Assembly (NCBI GenBank): GCA_019752635.1
Contig: JAIELX010000043.1
Location: 1-38,437 of the forward strand
Source of the DNA: Candidatus Obscuribacterales bacterium
Lineage (GTDB): Bacteria; Cyanobacteriota; Vampirovibrionia; Obscuribacterales; Obscuribacteraceae
DNA: 38,437 nt
Direction: 5' to 3'
Shown: piece after piece, positions 16,416-24,515 of the stretch
Layout: each line of letters opens with the position of its first letter
Numbering within the stretch: the first letter of the stretch is position 1
Made by a program: the position numbers and the translations under genes
Notes under the pieces: generated by a model
Database searches by the model: none
Told to the model about the DNA's origin: nothing
The model's input: only the letters and a program-made list of their open reading frames with translations

Positions 16416-17945
16416 ATGAATCGCACGTGTGCTAGTCGCGCCTTGGAGAACGTTGGACGCTCGTCCTCCCGGGGCTTTCGCTGCCTTACGAGCTTGGTTC
16501 TCGCACTCAGCCTTTTCGCGCCGGCGGCACATGGCGCCGAAGACGCGAAGCCCGCAGACGAGCCAGCGACGAGCGGCGAGGGAGCACCGCCATCAGGACG
16601 GACCGGAGGACCTCCGGAAGCGGCAGGTCGCCGGTCCGACAAGGAAGAATCCTCAGAGGGAGATCGTCCGAGCAAAACGCAATTAGAAACCTCAACTGCC
16701 TCACGTCAAAGCGCGCAAGACGACTCCACCGCTGATCCCCGAAGCGCGCAAGAACTCTACGCCGTAGATTCAGAATACGCGCGCAAGGTTTTTGAGAAAG
16801 TCGACTCAACAATCAACAAAGAGTTCTTCGACGCGAAAGCTGCCACAGAGTCATGGCCGAGTATCGCGGCACACCACCGCAATAACATACTCGAAGCAGG
16901 CAACCTGAAGGAACTGAGCAATCGCATCAACGCAGCACTTGCTGAGCTAAAAGTCAGCCACACTCAATTCGTCACTATAAATGATGAGAACTTTTACTTC
17001 TTAAAGAACCTGTTCGCCAGTTTTCAGAAAAACATAGAGAACCCGATCGGCGAGTACCTCGGAATCGGACTAGGCGGTCAGGGCTTTCGCGAGAACCAGG
17101 TTCGCTACGTACTCGATGGCGGTCCGGCCGCAATCGCAGGTATAAAGCGCGGAGATACGGTGAAGGGTCTTAACGGCAAGAACATCATCGGACTTCTTTC
17201 ATTTAAGGGCACCGCCGACACTACCGTCACGCTGCAAGTCATTCGCAATGGAAAGCCCATGGACATTCCGATTAGGCCTCTGAAAAAAGACTATTATGAA
17301 GCCTATCTCGAAGCCAGCAAAAAGAGCGCAAAAATTATCAGCACGCCTGCAGGGTCAGTCGGATACCTGCGGTTGTGGTGCGGCGGAAAGTCCAAGGAAG
17401 TAGTCGATGAAGTGATGGAAGGTAGCATGGCCGGTACCAAGGCCATGATCCTGGACCTTCGCGATGGCTTTGGCGGAAACTCTCTGGAGGATCTGGACAG
17501 ATTCTACCGTCCGCCTGCGGGCTACCCCGTGTTCAAGACCTACGGGCGACGAGGGCGCAAATCTCTCAGTCAACTCACCTACAGCAAACCACTTATAACA
17601 TTGATCAATGGGGGCTCGCGCAGTGGCAAAGAGCTGTTGGCATTCAGCCTGAAGAATAGTAAACGAGGGACACTTGTCGGCGAGAAAACGGCAGGCGCGG
17701 TTTTGGCAGGTAGACTGTTCCCCATAGACGATCGCTGCGCTCTCTACCTGGCCGTCCTCGATGGAACCGTAAACGGGGTGAGGCTGGAAGCAGTAGGTGT
17801 GGAGCCCGACATAAAGTGCTCTTATCCCGCAGATAGCGCTAAAGATACCCAACTAGAAGCAGCAGTGAATGCGGCGCAAGCAGCGATCAGACAGGGAACG
17901 AACCACAAACCTTCGCTCTTGCGCTCACATTCGGCTGGCAGATAG
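16416..17945 (+). CDS. S41-family (C-terminal processing type) peptidase with PDZ domain
   Basis: 509 residues from ATG 16416, which has AGGAG at 16400-16404; the frame is open further upstream, but this start opens a signal peptide (LTSLVLALSLFAPAAHG). Residues about 40-110 are a low-complexity charged linker. A PDZ domain follows (about 212-288, EYLGIGLGG then GPAAIAGIKRGDTVKGLNGK), then the S41 core with ILDLRDGFGGNS. The nucleophile motif NGGSRSGKE has Ser403. The segment where CtpA enzymes read TFGKG with the catalytic Lys reads TAGAVLAG here, a form found in tricorn/IRBP-like S41 relatives. The enzyme may therefore use a non-Lys catalytic scheme or have reduced activity. Probably periplasmic. 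Divergent from the papain-like gene. Confidence 0.88.
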   Translation: MNRTCASRALENVGRSSSRGFRCLTSLVLALSLFAPAAHGAEDAKPADEPATSGEGAPPSGRTGGPPEAAGRRSDKEESSEGDRPSKTQLETSTASRQSAQDDSTADPRSAQELYAVDSEYARKVFEKVDSTINKEFFDAKAATESWPSIAAHHRNNILEAGNLKELSNRINAALAELKVSHTQFVTINDENFYFLKNLFASFQKNIENPIGEYLGIGLGGQGFRENQVRYVLDGGPAAIAGIKRGDTVKGLNGKNIIGLLSFKGTADTTVTLQVIRNGKPMDIPIRPLKKDYYEAYLEASKKSAKIISTPAGSVGYLRLWCGGKSKEVVDEVMEGSMAGTKAMILDLRDGFGGNSLEDLDRFYRPPAGYPVFKTYGRRGRKSLSQLTYSKPLITLINGGSRSGKELLAFSLKNSKRGTLVGEKTAGAVLAGRLFPIDDRCALYLAVLDGTVNGVRLEAVGVEPDIKCSYPADSAKDTQLEAAVNAAQAAIRQGTNHKPSLLRSHSAGR

Positions 17946-18146
17946 CCGGTTACTTTTGCTTTTCCGTTGCCACTACCGGTGGTCAGCCTTGCCCCTTATT
18001 GGTAACGCGTCGCGTATTCATTAAGCGAGCCTAACCAAACCGGATTGCCTTACCAACACGGTCTCCACGAGTGAATGCGGGACCGGGTGCAAATATCCAG
18101 CGTCATTTAGTATGATGTGGTACCGCACACAACAGGGTGAGAACAC

Positions 18147-19271
18147 ATGGCAGATACCGCTGGCACCAACATCTTGATCGGTACTCGCAAAGGCGCTTTC
18201 GTATTGAGCAGTGATGCCAACAGAAAAAAGTGGTCGCTGTCTGAACCGACTTACTTGGGTCACATCATTTACCATTTCGTGTCAAACGGAACCACATGTC
18301 TTATGGCCGCTAAGACCGGTCACTTAGGACCAACCGTTTTTCGTAGCGCAGACCATGGCGCCACATGGACCGAGGCGGCGTCCCCGCCGGCTTTTCCTGT
18401 ACAGACCGATGGTGAGAAAGGCAAAGCTGTAGATCTCGTGTTCTGGCTCACTCCGGGACACGAGTCTGAGAAGAACGTCTGGTACGCAGGTACATCGCCT
18501 GCTGGTCTATTCCGCTCAGAAGATGATGGTGTCACCTGGCATGGTGTCAGCGGATTCAACGACAATCCGTCCTACAGCGAGTGGGCGGGAATCGGTCCAA
18601 CACCGGGTGGGCAATTCTTACATTCGATCATTGTTGATCCAACCGACAAGAACAAAATGATTCTCGGAATTTCAGTAGGCGGAGTTTTCGAAAGCAACGA
18701 TCAGGGCAAGTCTTGGACGCCACTGAATCAGGGCTGCGCAGCGGAGTTTCTGCCGGATCCCGAGGCAGACTTCGGACATGATCCGCACTGCATCGTAATG
18801 CATCCGTCAAAACCCGATCGTCTTTATCAACAGAATCACTGCGGAATCTATCGACTGGATCGCCCGTCTACGCGCTGGGTTCGCATTGGCGACAACATGC
18901 CGAGAGAGGTAGGAGACATCGGATTCCCGATCGTATTGCATCCCCGCAAGCCGGAAACAGCGTGGGTGTTTCCGATGGATGGCACCACCGTATGGCCTCG
19001 CACCAGCCCCGATGGCAAGCCCTGCTTGTATGTCACCGAGAATGGTGGCGACTCATGGTCCAGACAGGACAGCGGTCTACCTTCGGAAAAAGCGTACTTT
19101 ACAGTGAAGCGACAAGCGATGACCGCCGACGCAGACGATCCTTGCGGATTATACTTCGGCACGTCGCAAGGCGAAGTTTGGGGCAGCACGGACGAGGGTG
19201 CAACCTGGAATTGCCTAGTTCGCTACCTTCCGGAAATTTTTTCTTTGTCGGTTGCAGGTCCGAAGAAATGA
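18147..19271 (+). CDS. BNR/sialidase-like beta-propeller protein
   Basis: 374 residues with repeated BNR-type Asp-box patterns (S-x-D-x-G-x-x-W): SADHGATWTE, SEDDGVTWHG, SNDQGKSWTP, ENGGDSWSRQ and STDEGATWNC. At least five copies mark beta-propeller blades, as in sialidases and VPS10-like proteins. No signal peptide is seen (MADTAGTNILIGTRKGAFVL), so it is probably cytoplasmic and no sialidase catalytic arginine triad can be assigned by eye. ATG 18147 has AGGGTGAG upstream. Its stop overlaps the ATG of the MoaD/ThiS gene (ATGA), so the two are translationally coupled. Such pairs recur in bacteria with unknown role (established, from memory). Confidence 0.88.
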   Translation: MADTAGTNILIGTRKGAFVLSSDANRKKWSLSEPTYLGHIIYHFVSNGTTCLMAAKTGHLGPTVFRSADHGATWTEAASPPAFPVQTDGEKGKAVDLVFWLTPGHESEKNVWYAGTSPAGLFRSEDDGVTWHGVSGFNDNPSYSEWAGIGPTPGGQFLHSIIVDPTDKNKMILGISVGGVFESNDQGKSWTPLNQGCAAEFLPDPEADFGHDPHCIVMHPSKPDRLYQQNHCGIYRLDRPSTRWVRIGDNMPREVGDIGFPIVLHPRKPETAWVFPMDGTTVWPRTSPDGKPCLYVTENGGDSWSRQDSGLPSEKAYFTVKRQAMTADADDPCGLYFGTSQGEVWGSTDEGATWNCLVRYLPEIFSLSVAGPKK

Positions 19272-19528
19272 GAGTGCACATTCCCAGTCCGCTCAGATCC
19301 TATACCAACAACCAAAGTACCGTAGAAGCTTCGGGGCAGACACTTAGAGATGTATTGAAGGATCTCAACGATGCGTACCCCGGCATTCGATTTCGAATGA
19401 TTGATGAACAGGATCGCACACGCCCCCACATTCGCATTTTTGTCAACAAAGTGATGGTCAACGATTTGTCCACCACCATTGAACCCGGCCACGAAGTGCG
19501 CATTGTTGCCGCGCTCAGCGGCGGCTAG
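19268..19528 (+). CDS. MoaD/ThiS-family ubiquitin-like protein
   Basis: 86 residues with a beta-grasp ubiquitin-like fold pattern: N-terminal strand MRVHIPSPLRSYT, helix ASGQTLRDVLKDLNDAYPGI, IFVNKVMV and C-terminal VRIVAALSGG. The terminal Gly-Gly is the residue pair activated by an E1-like enzyme to carry sulfur or to form a conjugate. MoaD supplies sulfur to molybdopterin and ThiS to thiamine, but the partner here is a BNR protein and no moaE, moeB or thiF gene lies in the window. The ATG sits inside the stop of the BNR gene. Its TAG stop shares bases with the stop of the convergent methyltransferase gene. A mobA-like gene is about 18 kb away and need not be linked. Confidence 0.9.
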   Translation: MRVHIPSPLRSYTNNQSTVEASGQTLRDVLKDLNDAYPGIRFRMIDEQDRTRPHIRIFVNKVMVNDLSTTIEPGHEVRIVAALSGG

Positions 19529-20175
19529 CCGCGGGCGAAGATCAAAGCGTAGCTATGGTCGTATCCATAGTTGTAGCCGCCTTCCCAGGTAATTACCACT
19601 TCGCCTTTGAAGGTCATCACTTTCGATACTTCGCGTGCAATGTCCCACGCCAAAGTCGTTACTTGACCAAGCTTGTTCTTGAGATTCGAAACCTCAATTA
19701 TCGCCGTGCCATCTATAGCCAACTTACTGTTGACTTGATTGTAGATGTTTCTCAAGTCGGCTAAATACTGCTCATAACCATCACCATCCGTGGTGTATGC
19801 CGTAAATGGATTTTCCTTGTCGGTGCGATTCATGTAGGGCGGCGAAGTGAGCGACAAGTCGATTGGAGGCAATTCTACTGCACCTAACTTTGTCGAATCA
19901 CCGTGCATCGCCCTCTCCGGAGCCTTCACAATCGACTGACAATACCGCCACCGCGCTTCATCAAACTCCACACCATAGCCTATTCGACCGAGTTTCTCAG
20001 CAACCAGCAACGTGGTACCGAATCCCATGAACGGATCGAAGATGATATCGCCTTCTTCGCTGTGTTCCAGAATAAAGTGCGATGCCATTTCTTCAGTATA
20101 GCGAACATCATCGTTCTGAAACTCTGTCGGCAATTGATAGTGATGAGCGTTCTTAAGCGTTAAATGAGTCGGCAT
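19525..20175 (-). CDS. Orphan N4/N6-type DNA methyltransferase
   Basis: 216 residues. SAM-binding motif I reads DPFMGFGTT (47-55), followed by EKLGRIGYGVEFDEARW, and the catalytic motif IV TSPPY (110-114) follows. The order I then IV with no long recognition domain fits a small orphan N4-cytosine or N6-adenine methylase of PF01555; TSPPY is more usual in N4-cytosine enzymes. No restriction gene is adjacent, so an epigenetic or maintenance role is likely rather than restriction-modification. It starts four bases after the stop of the DUF1571-like gene, so the two are co-transcribed. Its stop overlaps the MoaD stop on the other strand. Target sequence unknown. Confidence 0.9.
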   Translation of the reverse strand: MPTHLTLKNAHHYQLPTEFQNDDVRYTEEMASHFILEHSEEGDIIFDPFMGFGTTLLVAEKLGRIGYGVEFDEARWRYCQSIVKAPERAMHGDSTKLGAVELPPIDLSLTSPPYMNRTDKENPFTAYTTDGDGYEQYLADLRNIYNQVNSKLAIDGTAIIEVSNLKNKLGQVTTLAWDIAREVSKVMTFKGEVVITWEGGYNYGYDHSYALIFARG

Positions 20176-20179
20176 GTTT

Positions 20180-20929
20180 TTACAGTTTAAAGAGATCGTC
20201 GCTTAACCCGGTATTTGTTTTCACGTCTTTCCATGTGCTTAGACACGGATCTTTGTAGTCATAGTCATCCCAACGAATAGGCAGATTGGTTTTGGCACTG
20301 ACGTAAACTCTCTTTTGCACCGTCTTAGGATCGTCAGGGTGAAAGATCTCGAGCACAAAGGTCGGCTCAGACACACCGGAGATGGTGACGGTCTTCTCAC
20401 TCACTCTAGCAGCGGAACCCTGTTTAAGTCTCTCCCTCAGGATATTGGTAAGCGAGATAAAATCAGAATCTTCCATCCTATCGCCATTTGCTGCGTCCAG
20501 CATGTGGTCGTCCGGCTTCATCGTCAGAGTTACCAGCGAAGCGAGCCCGGCACCGCGAGCATGCGCTTTCCCATCTTTTCCGAGTACCGCGACGGAGCCC
20601 TTGTTGAATTCTCCCATTTCCTCAATGCGCATCAACTTGGGCTTCTTAAAATAAAGAGCCCCTTTCTCTGTCACGCTAGAACCTTTCTTGAAGGTCTTTG
20701 TTTCAAACACTAGTGAGTAATCATTCAACGATTCCGCCGTTCTGCACATCTCGGCCACAAAAGGAGCACCATCTTTCATCTGTTCGACTAGTTGCCCTTT
20801 GGGATTGAAATTCTCGTGCTTCAATACCGCTTCGCTTTCCGCCGGACCGGCATTGGTCTGTCCGCAAAATCCAGTCGAAACCAACGTCAACAGAACAGGC
20901 AGGATCAAATTCGTCAGACGGTTCTTCAT
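20180..20929 (-). CDS. Exported DUF1571/LolA-like protein
   Basis: 249 residues with a signal peptide (LTNLILPVLLTLVSTGFCG then Gln-Thr). The mature part reads LNDYSLVFETKTFKKG, then LYFKKPKLMRIEE, and later YVSAKTNLPIRWDDYDY. This LolA/DUF1571 half-barrel pattern (central K-P-x-x-M-R-x-E) is seen in periplasmic lipid- or lipoprotein-binding proteins. Length is normal. ATG 20929 follows GGAGATACC. It is paired with the DNA methyltransferase, an unusual neighbour. Cys at the end of the signal region could be a lipidation site but lacks a clear lipobox. Role inferred from fold only. Confidence 0.75.
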   Translation of the reverse strand: MKNRLTNLILPVLLTLVSTGFCGQTNAGPAESEAVLKHENFNPKGQLVEQMKDGAPFVAEMCRTAESLNDYSLVFETKTFKKGSSVTEKGALYFKKPKLMRIEEMGEFNKGSVAVLGKDGKAHARGAGLASLVTLTMKPDDHMLDAANGDRMEDSDFISLTNILRERLKQGSAARVSEKTVTISGVSEPTFVLEIFHPDDPKTVQKRVYVSAKTNLPIRWDDYDYKDPCLSTWKDVKTNTGLSDDLFKL

Positions 20930-21010
20930 GGTATCTCCGGTTGCGCCCTAGAACGCTATGATTTTACATCGGATCTGGCACTATGCTGGATAGGAGCCAT
21001 TATCTTTGTA

Positions 21011-21052
21011 TTGACAATGCATCACAGCTAACGTGACAATAGGCCTGTCACG
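21011..21052 (+). promoter_or_regulatory. Putative promoter with operator-like palindrome
   Basis: A perfect TTGACA lies at 21011-21016 and GACAAT at 21035-21040, 18 bases apart, a reasonable sigma-70 layout. Overlapping the -10 element is a perfect 7-bp inverted repeat CGTGACA (21032-21038), N7, TGTCACG (21046-21052). This is the geometry of a dimeric repressor operator. It precedes the GNAT gene by about 130 bases. Confidence 0.55.
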
Positions 21053-21178
21053 ATTCGCCCCCCCCTCCTCGTGAATATCGATTCCGGGAGAGAAGGTTTC
21101 ACAATTGGGGTAAGAGGGCCGGATCAGTGATGCAGACTCTCCAAGAATCCAATAAACCACAGCTACGCAGGAACGCCA

Positions 21179-21718
21179 ATGCAATCCAGCTCAGCCAGAA
21201 CAGATCTCGCTTACACGATTCGTCTTGCACGCAACGAAGACGGCGACGCGATGCGCGACATCGAGGTCAGTGCAGCACAACGATTTGCCGGTCTTAACTT
21301 AATCGAAGACGCCCACCTGGCCAACCACATGTGTCCGCAACGGTTAAGCGACCTTGTGCGCAAGAAGCAAGTTTGGGTCGCGTGCGCAGATGAATTACCG
21401 GTGGGTTTCGTCGTAGCATCGCATTTAGAGTCGGGCTGCCTGCTGGAAGAGTTAGACGTGTTAGCCGACCACGGTGGGCGCGGGCTGGGACGAAGACTGG
21501 TTGCCGCCGTTTTGAATTGGGCAAAAGAGCACCATTACACAACAGTCATATTGAGCACTTTTCGCGATGTACCGTGGAACGCGCCGTTCTATGCAAGGCT
21601 TGGATTTGAGATCATACCGGAAGACGAGTTCACTCCCGATCTCCGTCAGCTGCGCAAGAATGAATTAGCTGCGGCATTGCCTCTCGATCAGCGGGTGTTC
21701 ATGCGTATCAAAGTCTGA
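21179..21718 (+). CDS. GNAT-family N-acetyltransferase
   Basis: 179 residues. The acetyl-CoA binding motif A is read as ELDVLADHGGRGLGRRLV, with the R/Q-x-x-G-x-G/A loop as GGRGLG. Then follow ILSTFRDVPWNAPFYARLGFEI, the typical motif B and C-terminal strand. The N-terminal IRLARNEDGDAM begins the fold. ATG 21179 has AGGAA upstream. A promoter with an operator-like palindrome lies upstream, so expression may be regulated. Substrate (amine, peptide or antibiotic) cannot be read. Confidence 0.92.
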   Translation: MQSSSARTDLAYTIRLARNEDGDAMRDIEVSAAQRFAGLNLIEDAHLANHMCPQRLSDLVRKKQVWVACADELPVGFVVASHLESGCLLEELDVLADHGGRGLGRRLVAAVLNWAKEHHYTTVILSTFRDVPWNAPFYARLGFEIIPEDEFTPDLRQLRKNELAAALPLDQRVFMRIKV

Positions 21719-21779
21719 CGTTGCAAACGCAGACCGTGGCGTCGAAACCACACCGTCGAACGCGTCCGAACTCGCCAAA

Positions 21780-22415
21780 CTACTTCCCGGATGCTGTAGC
21801 TTTTGCAACTTCTTGGTACTCACTTCTTACGGCAGTTAACAGGTCTGTCTCTTTAAGCTTTTCCAAAGTCAACATATAATTCTTGTAAGCCTCGTGTATC
21901 GTAGGATGGTCCCAGTTCCCCCTTAGGGAATTGCTCCTGAAGTACGGAATGCATTTCTCGAATTGCGTCTGCGCTTCCGCATAAAGACCGGCCTTTAGAA
22001 AACATTCTCCCGCATGTGCGAGGTCCTCGTTCCGATACAGCATAAGCAATGCCTCTGCTGATCTAGCTTCCTTGCGATCATCCGCTTTCCCCACTCCGGC
22101 AAGTTCCGTTAATCGGTTAAGTTCCGATTGAATCTGCTCCTCGCCATCAAGCAAACATTCTGCGGCTTTTTCGTATTGCCCCCTGTCGCAAAACTTCTGC
22201 GCCACAGCCGAGCTCCTGACAATCAACTCCTTGATCGAACGAGAGACAAGACGACCGCCGGGTCTGTTGTAAAAAAGATTCGAGAAATCGGCACCTTTAA
22301 TGACCTCGGTTTTGACTGCAATCCCGGGTGCAAATCCGAACGCGATGATGCCGCAAACTCCAAGCGCCGCTCCAGAGAGAAGTAAACACAACATTAGTTT
22401 CGCGCCGTTCTTCAT
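21780..22415 (-). CDS. Membrane-anchored helical-repeat (TPR-like) protein
   Basis: 211 residues from ATG 22415 (MKNGAKLMLCLLLSG), which has AGGG six bases upstream; the frame runs further upstream but without a site. The N-terminal hydrophobic stretch (LCLLLSGAALGVCGIIAFGFAPG) is a signal anchor. The rest is helix-hairpin sequence with TPR-like G-x-Y-x-x-A patterns: RGQYEKAAECLLDGEE, NEDLAHAGECFLKAGLYAEAQTQFEKCI and a final EYQEVAKATASGK. It follows a larger TPR gene on the same strand, with about 390 bases between. A periplasmic scaffold role is inferred. Confidence 0.75.
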   Translation of the reverse strand: MKNGAKLMLCLLLSGAALGVCGIIAFGFAPGIAVKTEVIKGADFSNLFYNRPGGRLVSRSIKELIVRSSAVAQKFCDRGQYEKAAECLLDGEEQIQSELNRLTELAGVGKADDRKEARSAEALLMLYRNEDLAHAGECFLKAGLYAEAQTQFEKCIPYFRSNSLRGNWDHPTIHEAYKNYMLTLEKLKETDLLTAVRSEYQEVAKATASGK

Positions 22416-22585
22416 TAGTCGCCCTAGAAAAACCCCGATCCTCCGTGCGTAGCCGGCGTCGCCCCCTTCTTGCGGCGGTAAACAGCCACTCGATCTACGC
22501 ATGACCGATTGGCACCCAACAAGGTTAATATCCCCGGTCCGCCATCGGGGAGCACATCACGAAAACCGCTAAAATCGGCGTTCCC

Positions 22586-22768
22586 CTAGTGCGTCCTGAA
22601 GGCTCCGCTTTCATGACCATAGTGGACACAAGCATCAGACGCATGCGTTGGTCTACCAACATTTCGCCTTCTCAGCACTGCGATCTTCGTTTCGGGCGCA
22701 ACAGGCTGATCGTAAGACCAGGGATCATAATCATCGCCACCGCTTAGAAGAAGTCCATCCGATGTCAT
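22586..22768 (-). CDS. Possible 60-aa small protein or frameshifted tail of the TPR gene
   Basis: The minus-strand frame from 22822 to 22586 is open in +1 to the upstream TPR gene and overlaps its end. The ATG at 22768 gives 60 residues, MTSDGLLLSGGDDYDPWSYD onward, with no good ribosome-binding site. It may be a separate small gene or a frameshifted extension. Coding nature is uncertain. Confidence 0.3.
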   Translation of the reverse strand: MTSDGLLLSGGDDYDPWSYDQPVAPETKIAVLRRRNVGRPTHASDACVHYGHESGAFRTH

Positions 22769-22802
22769 CTCACTAAGCTGGTGCAGCCGACGGTTCTTGC
22801 AG

Positions 22803-24161
22803 TCATAGCGCGATTGGCACAATATTCACATCGTTCATGCTCATAGCGGCATCGGCTCTTTTGTATAACGCCTGCGCTTGCTCGTATTGCTCGCAAGTAA
22901 AACTCAGATCTGCAAGAATTCCAATAACTTCCAAATTGTCGAAATCGGATGATGTTGCGGACCGAGAACCCAGTAAGTTCAGTGCGGTGTCTAAGACCTC
23001 GTCGCGCTGCGCAGGACGATTCCATTGATGATAAAGAATAGTCAGCTGGGACAAACAGAACAAATATCCGATTTGCGTTTCCGCATGCATTCTCTCAAAG
23101 GCCCGAAGAACCGCTTTGAACAATAATTCCGCCTCGGTAAACTGCTGGCGCGCCGCGCAAGTATTCGCCATACCAAGAATCGCATACGCAACTTTATCAT
23201 CGACGCAACCAAGATCCGCGAGTATGTCGCCAGCCCACGTAAGAAGATCTTGTGCCGCCGTCAAATTGTTTCTCCTAATATGGACATGGGCGAGATTGCT
23301 TAGCAAGATGGCGCTATCTGGATGCTCCAAACCGACGCTTTCGTGCATCACTGTCAACGCCTGACGATAGAGGTGTTCAACATTGCTACATTGAACCCCG
23401 GAGGCGAGAGACTTGATGATATTGGAAACAATTGTTGCCACAATGGGAAGAGAGGTTCGTCCAGAAATCTGAAGCAATCGCAACGCACGAGAAAGTAGTG
23501 CTGCTGCTGCAAGGTAATCTCGCTTCCAATGAAACACAAAAGCCAAATTGTTGAGCACCGAAGGATAGTCCAAATGTCCGACATCCATTCGTTCAAGTGC
23601 TTTATTCAAAAAAGGCTCTGCTTCAGCGAAACGACCCGTTGTAATGAAGAAGTGGGCCATGTTGTTCATGCATATGGCCATGTTGTTCGGACAACCGCCT
23701 GCTTCCGCTAGTTCAACAGAACGCTTCAGTATGTCTTCCGCTTCGCTCAGTTTACCCGAACGCCGATAACATTCAGCCAGGCTACTGAGACAGGCTGACA
23801 ATTCGTCGGTCAAGTCCTCATTAGCTCCTAGAATCGAAACTGATTCAATCAAAAAGTCCTCTGCAAGAGACAACCGATCAGTCATCATGTAAAAGGTAGC
23901 AAAATTCCCTAGTAAGACTGCCAAAGCAGGATCGTTGTCGCCGGACTGCAGCATTCGCTCATAGGCGGTTCGGTATGTTGCCTCCGCGCGATCATAGTCT
24001 CCCTGTGCCACGTACAGGCATGCGAGTGATTGCTCAATTGACGGCAATTCACACTCGCCACGCTTTCCCGGGTCACGAAGTGCGGACAAAAATACTTCTT
24101 CGGCCTCGCTATAAAGCCCCTTATCAATCAAATCCGCAACTTGTTGATTTAAGCCAGTCAT
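22803..24161 (-). CDS. TPR-repeat protein, kinesin-light-chain-like
   Basis: 452 residues made almost wholly of TPR helix pairs of about 42 residues: KGLYSEAEEVFLSALRDPG, QGDYDRAEATYRTAYERM, SGKLSEAEDILKRSVELAEAGG, TGRFAEAEPFLNKALERM and RRNNLTAAQDLLTWAGDIL, then QQFTEAELLFKAVLRAFERM. The 40-42 residue spacing with H-P-x-x-A (EHPDSAILLSNLAHVH) is the kinesin-light-chain TPR type. Such proteins bind partner proteins. No signal peptide. The ORF ends NIVPIAL; a second frame overlaps its end. Eight to ten repeats can be counted. Partner unknown. Confidence 0.92.
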   Translation of the reverse strand: MTGLNQQVADLIDKGLYSEAEEVFLSALRDPGKRGECELPSIEQSLACLYVAQGDYDRAEATYRTAYERMLQSGDNDPALAVLLGNFATFYMMTDRLSLAEDFLIESVSILGANEDLTDELSACLSSLAECYRRSGKLSEAEDILKRSVELAEAGGCPNNMAICMNNMAHFFITTGRFAEAEPFLNKALERMDVGHLDYPSVLNNLAFVFHWKRDYLAAAALLSRALRLLQISGRTSLPIVATIVSNIIKSLASGVQCSNVEHLYRQALTVMHESVGLEHPDSAILLSNLAHVHIRRNNLTAAQDLLTWAGDILADLGCVDDKVAYAILGMANTCAARQQFTEAELLFKAVLRAFERMHAETQIGYLFCLSQLTILYHQWNRPAQRDEVLDTALNLLGSRSATSSDFDNLEVIGILADLSFTCEQYEQAQALYKRADAAMSMNDVNIVPIAL

Positions 24162-24515
24162 ACAGCACTACCGGTACCCAAACCAACATTTCCACATCTC
24201 ATGACTATAGAACCAATTTGTTGAAACTTTCTCACCGCAAGCCCAAGTATAGTAGTTGTGTTTCATGGACTGAAACAGGAAAGAATCTGGATTTCCTGTG
24301 GAGGAGGAACAAAGTCGAGAGAGGGGAATCCGCGGGGTACAATTACAAGCGCGGTAACAGGTCACCTATCGAGTTTTTAGCTCCGGAGAAAGTATCCAGG
24401 GACGAAGACTGTTAATCCTTCAACCCGCAAACACAAAATCCGATTGTCGTTGTTGTTGAGACTGGCGAACTAATAGCTCATCTCGAGTTAAATCACAGCC
24501 AGGAAAGGATTATCA
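24162..24515. other. Intergenic region, nothing recognised
   Basis: 354 bases between divergent genes, so promoters for both are expected. I find no RNA gene, strong inverted repeat or short ORF with a ribosome-binding site other than the AGGAAAGG that serves the 24516 gene. Confidence 0.5.
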
